Assembly (NCBI GenBank): GCA_964558115.1
Contig: CAZLCI010000002.1
Location: forward strand, 1 to 64,000
Source: UBA3496 sp964558115
GTDB taxonomy: Bacteria > UBA8248
Length of the DNA: 64,000 bases
Direction: 5' to 3'
Below are positions 28,147 through 37,638 of the stretch, one piece after another (position 1 is the stretch's first letter; the number at the start of each line of letters is the position of its first letter). The notes below the pieces were generated by a model. It ran no database searches, was not told the origin of the DNA, and saw only the letters and a list, made by a program, of their open reading frames with translations. The position numbers were made by a program, and so were the translations under genes.

Positions 28147-29058
28147 TCAATTCACATCTATTAACTGTTTAATAGCCTCTGCAGGCAGAGGTTCGCAAGA
28201 CATACAATTCTCTTTTGCCTGTTCTTCAGTTCTTATCCCAGGAATGACACAAGATACATCGGGGTTAGAAACACAAAAACGGATTGCCGTCTCTGCAGGA
28301 GAAATATCTAATTGATTTGATATATCTCTCAATTTATTTAATTTGATTTGAAATTTTCTTATGTTGTCTGCACTTAGTATTCTACTTCTTCTGTCTCCTT
28401 CAACAAATTCAAATGTTTCATCTATTCTTCCCGACAAAAAACCTCTCTTAAGTGGAACCCTTGAAATTATTCCAACATTCGCAGATTTTGCCCTTGCAAA
28501 AGATTCCGTAGCTTCTTGACTAATAATATTATATTCCATTTGCAAACAAGCAGCAGTACCCTGCTCTGTGACATAATCACATTCTTCTTTTGTATTTACA
28601 GAAACACCCCAGTGAGCAATTTTTCCATCTTCTTTAGCTTTGTCCAAAAGAGCATAACTATCTTCCGCCATCATATTATCAATAGTTGGATTATGCAGTT
28701 GATAATAATCAATCCTATCCACACCTAATCTTTGCAAACTTGCTTCAAGGCAACTTTTTATATATTCCGGAGTATAGTTATACTCTCCAGTTACCATATT
28801 ATTTCCACCCTTAGTAAAGACAAGAATATCTTGACGATCTTTTCTTTCTTTTAAAAATTTTCCTATCACAGATTCGCTATGCCCTTGTCCATACGCGTCG
28901 GAAGTATCAATAAAATTCATTCCATTATCTATAGATGCGTGAAGAGCACGATTACTCTCTGAATCATCTACAGGTCCGTAAATCTCCCCTATAGTCATAG
29001 CTCCAAAACCTATAACTGTTACTTCTAAACCAGTCGATCCAAGATTACGTTTTTCCAT
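28147..29058 (-). CDS. Aldo/keto reductase
   Basis: NADPH-dependent TIM-barrel oxidoreductase of 303 residues. The catalytic tetrad is visible: Asp and Tyr in FIDTSDAYGQGHSE near residue 50, Lys in LVFTKGG near 80 and His in YYQLHNPTI near 120. The coenzyme loop is in SCVIPGIRTEEQAKEN near 270. It resembles the YajO/general stress protein 69 subgroup. The ATG has GGAGGG upstream. It is divergent from the cupin gene across 248 bp and ends 14 bp from the convergent thiI stop. Substrate unknown. Confidence 0.92.
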   Translation of the reverse strand: MEKRNLGSTGLEVTVIGFGAMTIGEIYGPVDDSESNRALHASIDNGMNFIDTSDAYGQGHSESVIGKFLKERKDRQDILVFTKGGNNMVTGEYNYTPEYIKSCLEASLQRLGVDRIDYYQLHNPTIDNMMAEDSYALLDKAKEDGKIAHWGVSVNTKEECDYVTEQGTAACLQMEYNIISQEATESFARAKSANVGIISRVPLKRGFLSGRIDETFEFVEGDRRSRILSADNIRKFQIKLNKLRDISNQLDISPAETAIRFCVSNPDVSCVIPGIRTEEQAKENCMSCEPLPAEAIKQLIDVN

Positions 29059-29306
29059 TTGTTCCCTCCGCGGAAATACGATTAATTTTAAAGATAAATT
29101 ATGTGGACAAGTTTGTTATATCAATTTCTTTTATAGTATAAAAAATCACACAAAACACCAATAATTGAAATATTTTAATTTAAAAAATATTTTTGAGTAG
29201 TTTTTGTTTTTTTGTATTCATTCAATTTAGCTTTTTAAGGATATCAGGTATTATTTTTAACACCTAAAAAAATAAAAAAGAGAAATCGACAAAGGGGACA
29301 AAAATC

Positions 29307-29732
29307 ATGCCTTACTATAATTTATATGGAATGAAGAAATTAAGGGAGAATGAAACTCCTCTTGCAGAAATACAGAAAGTAAAAGGGGAACTAATGAAAA
29401 CAGGTCTTGTCACCTACAACCAAGGCGGACACCCTCGTCCCCATTTCCATCCAAACGAAGAACAATTTGTTTTTATATTAGAGGGAAAAAGATATTCGAT
29501 TCTAGGAGATGAAGAAAAAGTTGTAGGTCCAGGCGACCTCCTACATATTCCAAGAAATACTCGTCATTGTGCTATCACTCTAGATGAAAAATGTGTTGCA
29601 TACGTTACTAAAAGTCCAGCTGGCACGGGTCATCTTGCGCAAGATTATAACGAATCTGACGATGCGGAAGAAGTAGAAAAAAGACTCCAAGAAAAACTTG
29701 AAGAATATAAGAAAACTGGGACTATCAAGTAA
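29307..29732 (+). CDS. Single-domain cupin
   Basis: Small beta-barrel protein, 141 residues. Cupin motif 1 is seen as GGHPRPHFHPNEEQFVFILEG (three His/Glu ligands) near residue 45, and motif 2 as GPGDLLHIPRNTRHCAI near 80. This is a complete metal-binding set. It may be an isomerase, decarboxylase or sensor of a small metabolite. It begins a three-gene plus-strand run with a CocE-like hydrolase and an M20 amidohydrolase (gaps 25 and 9 bp). A 30-residue acidic tail follows the barrel. In the 248-bp upstream region I see only AT-rich DNA and a weak inverted repeat. Confidence 0.85.
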   Translation: MPYYNLYGMKKLRENETPLAEIQKVKGELMKTGLVTYNQGGHPRPHFHPNEEQFVFILEGKRYSILGDEEKVVGPGDLLHIPRNTRHCAITLDEKCVAYVTKSPAGTGHLAQDYNESDDAEEVEKRLQEKLEEYKKTGTIK

Positions 29733-29757
29733 AATTTATTTATATTGAAAGGTAAAA

Positions 29758-31404
29758 ATGAACGCTAATTTCATTCCAAACGATCCGGAAAGAGTCCGAA
29801 ATATTTATCCATCAGTAACTCCTCAATGGCCTTTTAATCAACCTCCAAAGACCAGAGAAAGTTCTCAACCCATATACAATATTCAATCTGATACAAACTT
29901 AAAAATTATGATGAGAGATGGCATAAGAATAGCAGCAGATGTTTTCAGACCTAGTTCAAGTGGCCAAAAGTTTCCCGCACTATTAGCAATTTCACCATAT
30001 ACTAAAGGGCTTCAATCTACGAATGTTCCAATTGCGCAAAACGAAGCAGGGATAACTGAGTTTTGGGTTCCGAGGGGATATGCACATATAATTGTGGACT
30101 CAAGAGGAACAAATGACTCAGAGGGAAAATTTAATAACAGAGGTGAAATAGAACAACAGGACTTTGTAGAATTAATATATTGGGCAGCAAATCAATCTTG
30201 GTGTGATGGAACGGTTGGTATGGTCGGGTGCTCTTATTTTTCTTTAGTTCAACTTTTATCTGCGAAACATCAACCTGAACCTCTAAAAGCAATCTTTCCT
30301 TATGATGCATGGACAGATAGATACAGACATCTTTTTTATCCTGGAGGCATCCCTCAAACGGGATATATGTGGATGTGGTTTTCTGCTATGTCAAATCTAC
30401 ACTTTAACAGTGGCAGATCAAATGATTTATCCGGTTTGACAGAAATGATGGAAGAAGGAATGGGGTTTGAAAATCCATTTGATGGGGAATTTCATTGGAA
30501 ATCTTCACCTCAACCTTTTCTAGACCAAATAAAAATTCCAACATATTTAGGTTCTGACTGGTCATTTTACTGGGATCATCTACCTGGAGTCTTTGCCGGT
30601 TGGGAAAAAATTCAGGGACCACCTAAAAGAATGCTAGTAGGTCCTAAACCCTCACCTTGGAGACCTTTCGCTGCATATCACCAAGAAACTTTGCGATGGT
30701 ACGATCAATGGCTTAAAGGTATGGATACCGGCGTTATGGACGGTCCACCTATTCAGATTTTTATCCAAGGAACAAACGAATGGAGAGGAGAGAATGAGTG
30801 GCCTCTTTCCAAGGCAGAATGGAAAAAATTGTATCTTGGTGGTCCTGATTCTGGATTAGAGGGAACCTTAACTGATTCAGAAGAAAATCAATCAGAAAGA
30901 TCATACACCAATGACCCTTTGTCATCTGAGTGGCGTTACGGACATCCAAGACTTGTTTATAGAACTGAAGCATTATCTGAACCTATTGAAATTACAGGTC
31001 CGTTATCACTTCATTTAGTAGCTCATTCAAGTGCAGAGGATGTTGATTGGATTGTTTATCTACTAGACGAATCTCCAGATGGGACAACTCATTTACTAAC
31101 TAGAGGTTGTCTACGTGCCTCACATAGAGAAGTAGATATCTCTAAATCAAAACCGGGAAGACCTTGGCATCCCCACGATAAAAAAATACTTCTCACACCC
31201 AATCAAATAGAAGTTTTTGAGATTGAGATAGTTCCAACTTCTAATGTTTTTCTTAAAGACCACCGAATTCGACTAGAAATTTGTAGTTGTACTTCAGCTG
31301 TTAAACGTGTCGCATATTTAGACACCTTAGCCGTAAAAGCAAAAAATACTGTTATGGAAGGCCAAAATGGTTCATACTTACTTTATTCTTCGATTCCTTC
31401 TTGA
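29758..31404 (+). CDS. CocE/NonD-family serine hydrolase (copy 1)
   Basis: Alpha/beta hydrolase of the cocaine esterase/X-prolyl dipeptidyl acyltransferase family, with a C-terminal jelly-roll domain from about residue 395. The nucleophile is S159 in GMVGCSYFSL; IIVDSRGTNDSEG near 115 is the family's conserved DxRGxxxSxG-type turn. The C-terminal domain begins at RTEALSEPIEITGPLSLHL. No signal peptide, so cytosolic. The histidine expected in the canonical GPW.H segment is not there: the equivalent reads VGPKPSPWRPF. It is clearly paralogous to the copy at 53167. Probable action on an ester or amide of unknown identity. Confidence 0.88.
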   Translation: MNANFIPNDPERVRNIYPSVTPQWPFNQPPKTRESSQPIYNIQSDTNLKIMMRDGIRIAADVFRPSSSGQKFPALLAISPYTKGLQSTNVPIAQNEAGITEFWVPRGYAHIIVDSRGTNDSEGKFNNRGEIEQQDFVELIYWAANQSWCDGTVGMVGCSYFSLVQLLSAKHQPEPLKAIFPYDAWTDRYRHLFYPGGIPQTGYMWMWFSAMSNLHFNSGRSNDLSGLTEMMEEGMGFENPFDGEFHWKSSPQPFLDQIKIPTYLGSDWSFYWDHLPGVFAGWEKIQGPPKRMLVGPKPSPWRPFAAYHQETLRWYDQWLKGMDTGVMDGPPIQIFIQGTNEWRGENEWPLSKAEWKKLYLGGPDSGLEGTLTDSEENQSERSYTNDPLSSEWRYGHPRLVYRTEALSEPIEITGPLSLHLVAHSSAEDVDWIVYLLDESPDGTTHLLTRGCLRASHREVDISKSKPGRPWHPHDKKILLTPNQIEVFEIEIVPTSNVFLKDHRIRLEICSCTSAVKRVAYLDTLAVKAKNTVMEGQNGSYLLYSSIPS

Positions 31405-31413
31405 GGCTTAAAA

Positions 31414-32736
31414 ATGGAAGAAATTAAAAAAATAGCTTTAGAATTTATTGAAAGTCAAAGAGGCGAGGCAAAACAAATTTCTCGTGAAATATGGAATTTT
31501 TCAGAAATCGCTTTGGAGGAATTCAAAAGTTCCGAATTACTTGTTGAGGTACTTCAACAATACGGATTTGACGTACAATACGGAGTTGGAGATCTACCAA
31601 CTGCTTTTATTGCAACATGGGGCGATTCTGGCCCAACTATTGGTATTTTAGGAGAATATGATGCTCTACCTCATTGCGGAAACCAACATGACAAAAATGG
31701 ACACGGGTGTGGACACAATTTGTTTGGAACTGCATGTGTTTACGCTGCAATATCTATATCTAAAGCACTAGAAAGAACTAAAACGCCGGGGAAAGTTGTT
31801 TGCTTTGGATGCCCGGCAGAAGAAACACTAGAAGGAAAAGTCTATATGGCTCGTGATGGTGCATTTGAAGGATTAGACGCAGTACTAACATGGCATCCCC
31901 ACTGGGCAAACTATGCTAGAGGTGGAAGTTCAAATGCAATGGACTCAATGGTTTTCGAATTTCATGGGAAAAGTTCGCATGCTGCAAGAGACCCATGGAA
32001 TGGCAGAAGTGCATTAGATGGCATAGAAATCATGAACTACGGTGTCAATATGATGCGTGAACACATTATTGAAGAAGCAAGAATTCACTACGTAATAAGG
32101 GATGGTGGAGTCCAGCCAAATGTAGTTCCTTCGTATTCACGGGTTTGGTATTACGTAAGAGCACCAAAACGCTCAATAGTAAATGAACTAAGTAAAAGAG
32201 TACGTCAATGTGCTCAAGCTGGTGCTATCGCTTCCGAAACAGAATTTAAGGAAACTCTTTTGACGGGAGTGTATGAAACTTTACCTAATTTAGCTCTTGC
32301 TAACTGCATACAAAGAAATCTTGAATTAGTAGGAGAACATAAATACAACAATGAAGAAAAAGATTTTGCGAAAAAATTGGGTTTCGAAGATCCCCTTTTT
32401 GAAGAAATTCTTCCTTTAAATTTAGAACATACTCGTCCTAGTAATGAACGTGGCAATGTGAGTTGGATTACACCTCTTGGAAGTTTCTACACTGCATGTC
32501 ACGCTCCGGGAACACCAGGTCATCATTGGCTAGCCACACAGCAATATGGAATGGAAATAGGAGAAAAAGGAATGGAAACCGCTGCAAAAACAATCGCCAC
32601 ATCTGCTTTGGAACTTATTTGTAATTCTGATGTCCTTAGTGAAGTTCAAAAAGAATTTAAAGAAAAAACAAAAAAATTTGTATATGACCCATTAGTACCA
32701 AAAGGACAAAAACCCAATCCTCTCGGTATCAGATAG
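31414..32736 (+). CDS. M20D-family amidohydrolase (AbgB-like)
   Basis: Metal-dependent amide hydrolase of 440 residues in the M20 dipeptidase/aminoacylase family. GILGEYDALPHCGNQHDKNG near residue 75 leads into HGCGHNLFG, and CPAEETLEGK near 130 supplies the catalytic glutamate pair; HGKSSHAARDPWNGRSALD near 185 is the lid/dimerisation motif, and HAPGTPGHHW near 370 the late metal histidine. Closest recognisable family members are p-aminobenzoyl-glutamate and indole-acetyl amino acid hydrolases. It follows the CocE-like gene by 9 bp, pairing two hydrolases. Confidence 0.9.
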   Translation: MEEIKKIALEFIESQRGEAKQISREIWNFSEIALEEFKSSELLVEVLQQYGFDVQYGVGDLPTAFIATWGDSGPTIGILGEYDALPHCGNQHDKNGHGCGHNLFGTACVYAAISISKALERTKTPGKVVCFGCPAEETLEGKVYMARDGAFEGLDAVLTWHPHWANYARGGSSNAMDSMVFEFHGKSSHAARDPWNGRSALDGIEIMNYGVNMMREHIIEEARIHYVIRDGGVQPNVVPSYSRVWYYVRAPKRSIVNELSKRVRQCAQAGAIASETEFKETLLTGVYETLPNLALANCIQRNLELVGEHKYNNEEKDFAKKLGFEDPLFEEILPLNLEHTRPSNERGNVSWITPLGSFYTACHAPGTPGHHWLATQQYGMEIGEKGMETAAKTIATSALELICNSDVLSEVQKEFKEKTKKFVYDPLVPKGQKPNPLGIR

Positions 32737-32753
32737 ACATTTCAAATAAAATA

Positions 32754-33224
32754 TTAATGGCATCCGCCTGTGATCCCACGTTTAAGAAAATAACTTTGAT
32801 GATATTCTTCTGCAGGCCAAAAAGTAGTAGCTTTAGTTATCTCTGTTACAATTGGGTCAGAAAACTTTCCTGATCTATCGTATTTTTCGCGAGAAATTTT
32901 CGCTAATTTTTCTTGATCATCCTCAGAAAAAAAGATAGCTGAGCGATATTGTTCTCCTATGTCAGGTCCTTGCCTATTTAACGTTGTAGGATCATGTAAG
33001 TTCCAAAAACAATCTAGTAACTCTTCATAAGTAATTATAGCAGGATCAAATTCAACTCTAACAGCCTCTGCATGACCTGTACTTGAATAACATACTTCTT
33101 CGTATGTCGGATTTTCTTTACTCCCACCAATATATCCTACAGAGGTCTTTAAAACTCCATTTAAATTTTGAAAGGTAGACTCTACTCCCCAAAAACAACC
33201 AGCAGCAAAAATAGCAACAGACAA
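32754..33224 (-). CDS. msrA: Peptide methionine sulfoxide reductase A
   Basis: Reduces methionine-S-sulfoxide in proteins. AAGCFWGVESTF at residues 7-18 holds the catalytic cysteine, and YIGGSKENPTYEEVCYSSTGHAE with EYHQSYF near residue 140 are family motifs. The catalytic residue is encoded as Cys, not UGA, although Sec forms of MsrA exist. 156 residues, a short form ending in GITGGCH, whose Cys may act as resolving residue. The start is TTG at 33224, eight bases after GGAGG. It follows selD on the same strand by 35 bp and may be co-transcribed with it. Confidence 0.94.
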   Translation of the reverse strand: MSVAIFAAGCFWGVESTFQNLNGVLKTSVGYIGGSKENPTYEEVCYSSTGHAEAVRVEFDPAIITYEELLDCFWNLHDPTTLNRQGPDIGEQYRSAIFFSEDDQEKLAKISREKYDRSGKFSDPIVTEITKATTFWPAEEYHQSYFLKRGITGGCH

Positions 33225-33259
33225 TTTCAGAACCTCCGATTAAATTATTTTTTGAAGAA

Positions 33260-34351
33260 TTAAAGGTTAACGGTTATCTTTCTTTCTTTGCCTTCAACTA
33301 CTTCTCCTATTATAGACGAATAAGTAGAACCAGTAGAAATCAATTTTTGTAACATCTCATTAGAGCTTGAAGGTTCTACGGCAATTATTAAACCTCCAGA
33401 AGTTTGAGCATCATTCAAAACCGCAATCATATTTTGATCTAATTTATCTGAATAAGAGACAAAAGAACGAGTCCACTCTCTATTTCTTTCACCACCTCCA
33501 GCTGTACCTTGAATCGCATGAGATAAAATTCCTTCAAAAAAAGGTATGTCAGAAAATGAAATCTCAGCATCTAATCCACTTGCATCAAGTATATTGTGAA
33601 GATGTCCTAAAAGGCCAAAACCAGTTACGTCAGTACAAGCATTGACTGGAAATTTCAGCATAACTTCGCTAGCGAGTTTATTAAGGGTTTTCATTGAATC
33701 AACAGATTCTTCAAAAACACCCTCCTTTAATTTGTTGTTTTTAGATTTAAGCACTCTTGAAATCTTTTTTATGGGACTAGTACTTTTATTGAGATTCGTA
33801 ATTATTCCCGTTCCTATTTTCTTAGTCAAAATTAATTTGTCTCCAGGTTTTGCACCGCTATTTAATATCATATCTTTAGGATCTATAACTCCAGTTACAG
33901 CAATCCCGTATTTTGGTTCCTGATCGTCTACACTATGACCACCTAAAATAACAGATCCAGATTCGCGAACTTTCTCCGCTCCACCCGAAAGGATTAAACT
34001 TAATATATCCATTCCCAAATTACACGGAAAAGAAACCAAACTCAGAGCAGTAACTGGTCTAGCTCCTATCGTATAACAGTCACTAAGTGCATTTGCAGCA
34101 GCTATCTGGCCAAAATCAAAGGGGTCATCAACAATTGGAGTGAAAAAATCTACAGTCTGAACAATTGCCAAGTCATCTCTTAGTTTATATACACCAGTGT
34201 CATCGCAAGGATTAGTCCCATAAATTAAATTTGGATCTACAAATGGTTCAAATCCTGACAGGGCTTTTCTGAGGTCCTCCGGACCAATTTTTGAGCCTCA
34301 ACCACCCGCTTTGACCATACTCGTCAAAAAAACTTTTTTTTCATTCTTCAT
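33260..34351 (-). CDS. selD: Selenophosphate synthetase, itself a selenoprotein (in-frame UGA = Sec18)
   Basis: Makes selenophosphate from selenide and ATP, the selenium donor for selenocysteyl-tRNA. Read through the TGA at 34298-34300, the gene is one 363-residue frame beginning ATG at 34351. The N-terminal MVKAGG-Sec-GSKIGPEDL matches the catalytic Cys/Sec segment of SelD, with the conserved Lys after it. NPCDDTGVY near residue 50 and DFFTPIVDDPFDFGQIAAAN near 70-90 are the AIRS-type ATP/metal motifs, and GFGLLGHL and AQTSGGL lie in the C-terminal half. Without readthrough the first 60 residues, including active-site lysine and metal ligands, would be lost. Msra follows on the same strand. 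Confidence 0.93.
34273..34285 (-). promoter_or_regulatory. Candidate bacterial SECIS hairpin in selD
   Basis: Twelve bases after the UGA, the coding strand folds as a perfect 5-bp stem, GGTCC/GGACC, around a GGA loop. The first loop G is base 18 after UGA. Bacterial SECIS elements bound by SelB are short hairpins just downstream of UGA, with a guanine at the start of the apical loop some 16-37 bases away, so position and loop both fit. The stem is short but GC-rich in otherwise AT-rich DNA. Confidence 0.7.
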
Positions 34352-34536
34352 TAAAATTAATCCCAAAAAACATATACATAAATATATTTTTATTATCGTA
34401 GAAAGAAAGAGATTAGAAAACCACAAAAATTAAATACCATTCTATTTGCAAAAAAAAATCAAAAGAAATGTTTTTTTTTATTTAATCTTAGTAAAATCAA
34501 TTTTCGAAGTTCTTATATAAAAAAGGTAAATAAGAA

Positions 34537-35505
34537 ATGAAAATCATCATATCTGACGATTATCAAAGAGCAATCGAATCTTTAGAATGTTTTCATAAAA
34601 TTGCACATCACGATGTAGTCATTCATGACAATACTGTTTTTGAAACTGAAGATTTAGCCAAGAGATTTTATGAAGCAGAAGGAATTGTTCTCATAAGGCA
34701 ACGTACAAAGATTAATGAAGACCTAATATCAAAACTCCCAAACCTAAAAATCATAAGTGCAACTGGAGCGAATTATTCTGGTCACATAGATATAGAAGCC
34801 TGTTCAAAATATAAAGTTGCAGTTGCTGCAGGAGGAAGCGGAACACGTTCAACTTGCGAACTAGCCTGGGGGCTAATAATTTCAAGTATGCGCTCTATTC
34901 CAAAAGAAGTTTCAAGCTTAGAAAATGGAGGATGGCAAAGTACACTGGGTGAAGATTTAAATGGAAAAACAATCGGAATATATGCTTATGGAAAAATAGG
35001 AAAACAAATGGCACAAATTGCAAATGCATTTAATATGAACGTTCTGATTTGGGGAAGAGAATCATCAATGGAAAAAGCAACAGAAGATGGATTCAACTTT
35101 GCAAAAAATAGAGAATCTTTTTTCTCTGCCTCAGATATTATAAGTATTCACTTGCCTTTAAAAAAAGAAACCGAAGGAATTATAACTTCACAGGATCTAG
35201 CTCTAATGAAGAAGAACTCCGTTTTCGTAAATACAAGTCGTGCAAAAGTCATAAAATCAGGAGATTTAGAAAAAGCACTCCTTGAAGGTAGGCCTGGGTT
35301 TGCTTGTGTCGATGTTTACGAAGAAGAGCCAATCTACAATTCAGAAAATTCCTTGATCCAAATGAAAAATACATTATGTACCCCTCACTTAGGATATGTT
35401 ACTAGAGGAACATATGAAAAATATTTTGCACTTGCTTTCGACCAAATAAACTCTTTTTGTGAAGGAAAACCGATTAATCTGGTAAACTCGGAAATTTTAA
35501 AATAG
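34537..35505 (+). CDS. D-isomer-specific 2-hydroxyacid dehydrogenase
   Basis: NAD-dependent oxidoreductase of the D-3-phosphoglycerate/D-lactate dehydrogenase family, 322 residues. The nucleotide-binding loop is TIGIYAYGKIGKQMA near residue 146, where the first Gly of GxGxxG is Ala. The catalytic Arg is in VNTSRAKVI near 230, the Glu in DVYEEEP near 260 and the His in TPHLGY near 285. Substrate unknown. It leads a five-gene plus-strand run with acyl-CoA dehydrogenase, two MaoC proteins and a CoA transferase; the gap to the next gene is 44 bp. The start ATG has AAGG ten bases upstream. Confidence 0.88.
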   Translation: MKIIISDDYQRAIESLECFHKIAHHDVVIHDNTVFETEDLAKRFYEAEGIVLIRQRTKINEDLISKLPNLKIISATGANYSGHIDIEACSKYKVAVAAGGSGTRSTCELAWGLIISSMRSIPKEVSSLENGGWQSTLGEDLNGKTIGIYAYGKIGKQMAQIANAFNMNVLIWGRESSMEKATEDGFNFAKNRESFFSASDIISIHLPLKKETEGIITSQDLALMKKNSVFVNTSRAKVIKSGDLEKALLEGRPGFACVDVYEEEPIYNSENSLIQMKNTLCTPHLGYVTRGTYEKYFALAFDQINSFCEGKPINLVNSEILK

Positions 35506-35549
35506 AATTAATATGAAAATATTTTCAATTTAACAGATAGGGGATCACC

Positions 35550-36692
35550 GTGGATTTTGAATTTGATGATAAACAAAAATTAATGCAAAGAACTTTAGAT
35601 GATTTGCTCAAAAGAGTTTGCCCCCAAGAATATTCTATGGAATGTGACGAAAAAGGTGAAGCTCCAATCGAAGCCTATAAAGAAATGGCTAAAGATGGAT
35701 GGATTGGTGTTTCGACCCCTGAAGAATTTGGAGGTATGGGAGGAAATGAAATTGATATGTCTATAGTTTTAGAAACCGCGGGACATCATTATCTAGATTT
35801 GGGGACTATGATTTTTCGTAATATTTGCTATGGATGCGATGCAATCTTAGCAAGTGGAACTGCAGAACAAAAGAAAAAATTTGTAACTTCAACCGTCAAG
35901 GGAGAGACTTACTTTGCATTCAGTTTAACTGAACCCGATGCAGGCTCTGATGCTGCTTCTATTATAACCCGAGCAGATAGAGAACAGGACGTTTTCAAAA
36001 TTACTGGAACTAAAAATTATACTTCTGGTATGCCTATAGCTACGGATGTTCTAGTTGCTGTTCGAACAGACAAAAACGCTAAAAAACATGAAGGAATTAC
36101 CAATTTCATCATACCTGCTGATAGAGAGGGAATTGAATGGAAGAAACTCCGTTTGATGGGACATAGAGCAATGGGAACTTGTGAAGTTCATTACAATGGT
36201 GTCGAAGCTTCTGAAAAAGAAATCTTAGGAGACCTAGATGATGGATGGAATGGTCTAATGAAATATATTACAACAGAGAGACTTTGCCTTTCAGCAGCTA
36301 GAACAGGTGCTGCAGCAAACGCTCTGAAAATGGCGATAAAACACGCACAAGAACGACACCAGTTTGGAAGACCTATTGGAAAATTTCAAGCTGTAAGTCA
36401 TATGATTACTGAAATGCATACATTAGTAGATACTGCTCGATTACAAGTTTATAGATTTGCATGGCTTGCCTCCAAAGGTCATGCCGGAAGATTAGAAGCT
36501 GCAACTTTAAAACTATACGCTGCTGAAGCCTATAAAAGAGTTGCAGATTTAGGTGTACAAGTACTAGGAGGTTATGGATATAGTGCTGAATTTCCAATGG
36601 AAAGGCATTATAGGGATGCGCGTCTTGCGACTATTGGCGCAGGGTCGAGTGAAATCCAAAGAAATATTATTGCAAAGGAATTAGGACTGTAG
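35550..36692 (+). CDS. Acyl-CoA dehydrogenase (copy 1)
   Basis: FAD flavoprotein introducing an alpha-beta double bond in an acyl-CoA. FAFSLTEPDAGSDA near residue 125 is the substrate/FAD-contacting motif, GFGRPIGKFQAVSH near 275 and GGYGYSAEFPMERHYRDAR near 345 are C-terminal signatures. The position of the MCAD catalytic Glu is Ala (IGAGSSEIQ). A Glu in TTERLCLSA near 245, at the place used by isovaleryl- and long-chain acyl-CoA dehydrogenases, is the likely base. This points to a branched or unusual acyl chain. It starts with GTG at 35550 after GGGG. 380 residues. Confidence 0.92.
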   Translation: MDFEFDDKQKLMQRTLDDLLKRVCPQEYSMECDEKGEAPIEAYKEMAKDGWIGVSTPEEFGGMGGNEIDMSIVLETAGHHYLDLGTMIFRNICYGCDAILASGTAEQKKKFVTSTVKGETYFAFSLTEPDAGSDAASIITRADREQDVFKITGTKNYTSGMPIATDVLVAVRTDKNAKKHEGITNFIIPADREGIEWKKLRLMGHRAMGTCEVHYNGVEASEKEILGDLDDGWNGLMKYITTERLCLSAARTGAAANALKMAIKHAQERHQFGRPIGKFQAVSHMITEMHTLVDTARLQVYRFAWLASKGHAGRLEAATLKLYAAEAYKRVADLGVQVLGGYGYSAEFPMERHYRDARLATIGAGSSEIQRNIIAKELGL

Positions 36693-36730
36693 TTACTATT
36701 TATAATAAATTAAAATTTCAGGAGTAATAA

Positions 36731-37198
36731 ATGGCTTTAGATTTAAAAGTATTAGAAATGGATTTCCCTGAATTTGAAATTTTGGTGGAAAGAGGAAAAA
36801 TAAGGGAATACGTCTCTGTTTTAGGACTGGAAGACCCCGTTCATTTTGATGTACAAGCTGCAAAAAATGCAGGGTATAATGATTTATTAGCACCAGCAAC
36901 TTTTACGAGACAATTCTGGCATGAAAACAACGAAAACGACCCTATGCAACATTTAGGTTATGACCCAAAAAGAAGACTCCATGGGGAACAAGAATTTGAA
37001 TATTTTAAACCTCTAACAGCTGGGATGAAAATTAAAGGAAAGAACGTGATTATCTCCCACAAAGAAAAAGAAGGAAAACGGGGTGGAAAAATGACATTTG
37101 TCGTCATTGAGACTAAATTTCTAGACGAAAATGGGGAACTGGTCCAAATAGCAAGAAGAACTTTAATTGAAACTGCGGCTCCACCTAAAAATGATTAA
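36731..37198 (+). CDS. MaoC-like dehydratase, N-terminal (HadA-like) subunit, copy 1
   Basis: Hot-dog-fold protein of 155 residues, of the kind that is the structural half of a heterodimeric (R)-specific enoyl-CoA hydratase. It shows KIREYVSVLGLEDPVHFD near residue 25, ATFTRQFWHENNENDP near 55 and EQEFEYFKPLTAGMKI near 85. It lacks the hydratase-2 catalytic GDxNPxH motif. Its likely partner is the next gene, 14 bp downstream. It is clearly paralogous to the minus-strand gene at 39293, sharing long identical stretches such as TFTRQFW and GKMTFVV/GEMTFVV. Confidence 0.88.
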   Translation: MALDLKVLEMDFPEFEILVERGKIREYVSVLGLEDPVHFDVQAAKNAGYNDLLAPATFTRQFWHENNENDPMQHLGYDPKRRLHGEQEFEYFKPLTAGMKIKGKNVIISHKEKEGKRGGKMTFVVIETKFLDENGELVQIARRTLIETAAPPKND

Positions 37199-37212
37199 AG
37201 GAATATATTAAA

Positions 37213-37638
37213 ATGACATTTGTTAGAGAAGAAATCCTCTGGGAAAAAATAAATGAAGGTGATGAAAAAGAACTCTCTGTTGGCCCAATTACTAGAACAG
37301 ATTTAGTAAAATATGCTGGTGCTAGTGGAGACTTTAATCCTAACCATCATGACGAAATCTATTCTATACGCTCTGGTTTCGACAAACCATTCGCACATGG
37401 AATGTTACAAGGTGGCATCCTAAGCCGTCTAATTACAGATTGGTTTGGAGTAGGGACATTACGCTATTTCAGGCTTCGTTTTAGTGCACAAACCTGGCCA
37501 GGAGACACTATAAACTGTAAAGCCAAGGTAATTAAAAAGATAGAAGACGAAAATTCTATAGAAATAGAAGCAGAAGCAACAAATGCAAACCATGTTCTCT
37601 TAATTAAAGCTATAGCAAAGGTAGAAATTAAAAAATGA
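37213..37638 (+). CDS. MaoC-like hydratase, catalytic (HadB-like) subunit, copy 1
   Basis: 141-residue hot-dog protein with the hydratase-2 motif GASGDFNPNHHDE (near residues 37-49), giving the catalytic Asp and His, and FAHGMLQGGILSRL after it. Expected to hydrate or dehydrate an enoyl/3-hydroxyacyl-CoA together with the upstream N-terminal-type subunit. The double bond would come from the acyl-CoA dehydrogenase at 35550. The stop overlaps the CoA transferase start by four bases, so translation is coupled. Paralog of the minus-strand gene ending at 38853. Confidence 0.9.
   Translation: MTFVREEILWEKINEGDEKELSVGPITRTDLVKYAGASGDFNPNHHDEIYSIRSGFDKPFAHGMLQGGILSRLITDWFGVGTLRYFRLRFSAQTWPGDTINCKAKVIKKIEDENSIEIEAEATNANHVLLIKAIAKVEIKK

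Noticed and set aside
29246..29265. Imperfect inverted repeat AGGTATT/AACACCT upstream of the cupin gene
   Set aside because: One mismatch in seven pairs and AT-rich; too weak to call an operator.
32754..33224. MsrA as a third selenoprotein beside selD
   Set aside because: The catalytic residue is encoded as Cys (GCFW); no in-frame TGA.
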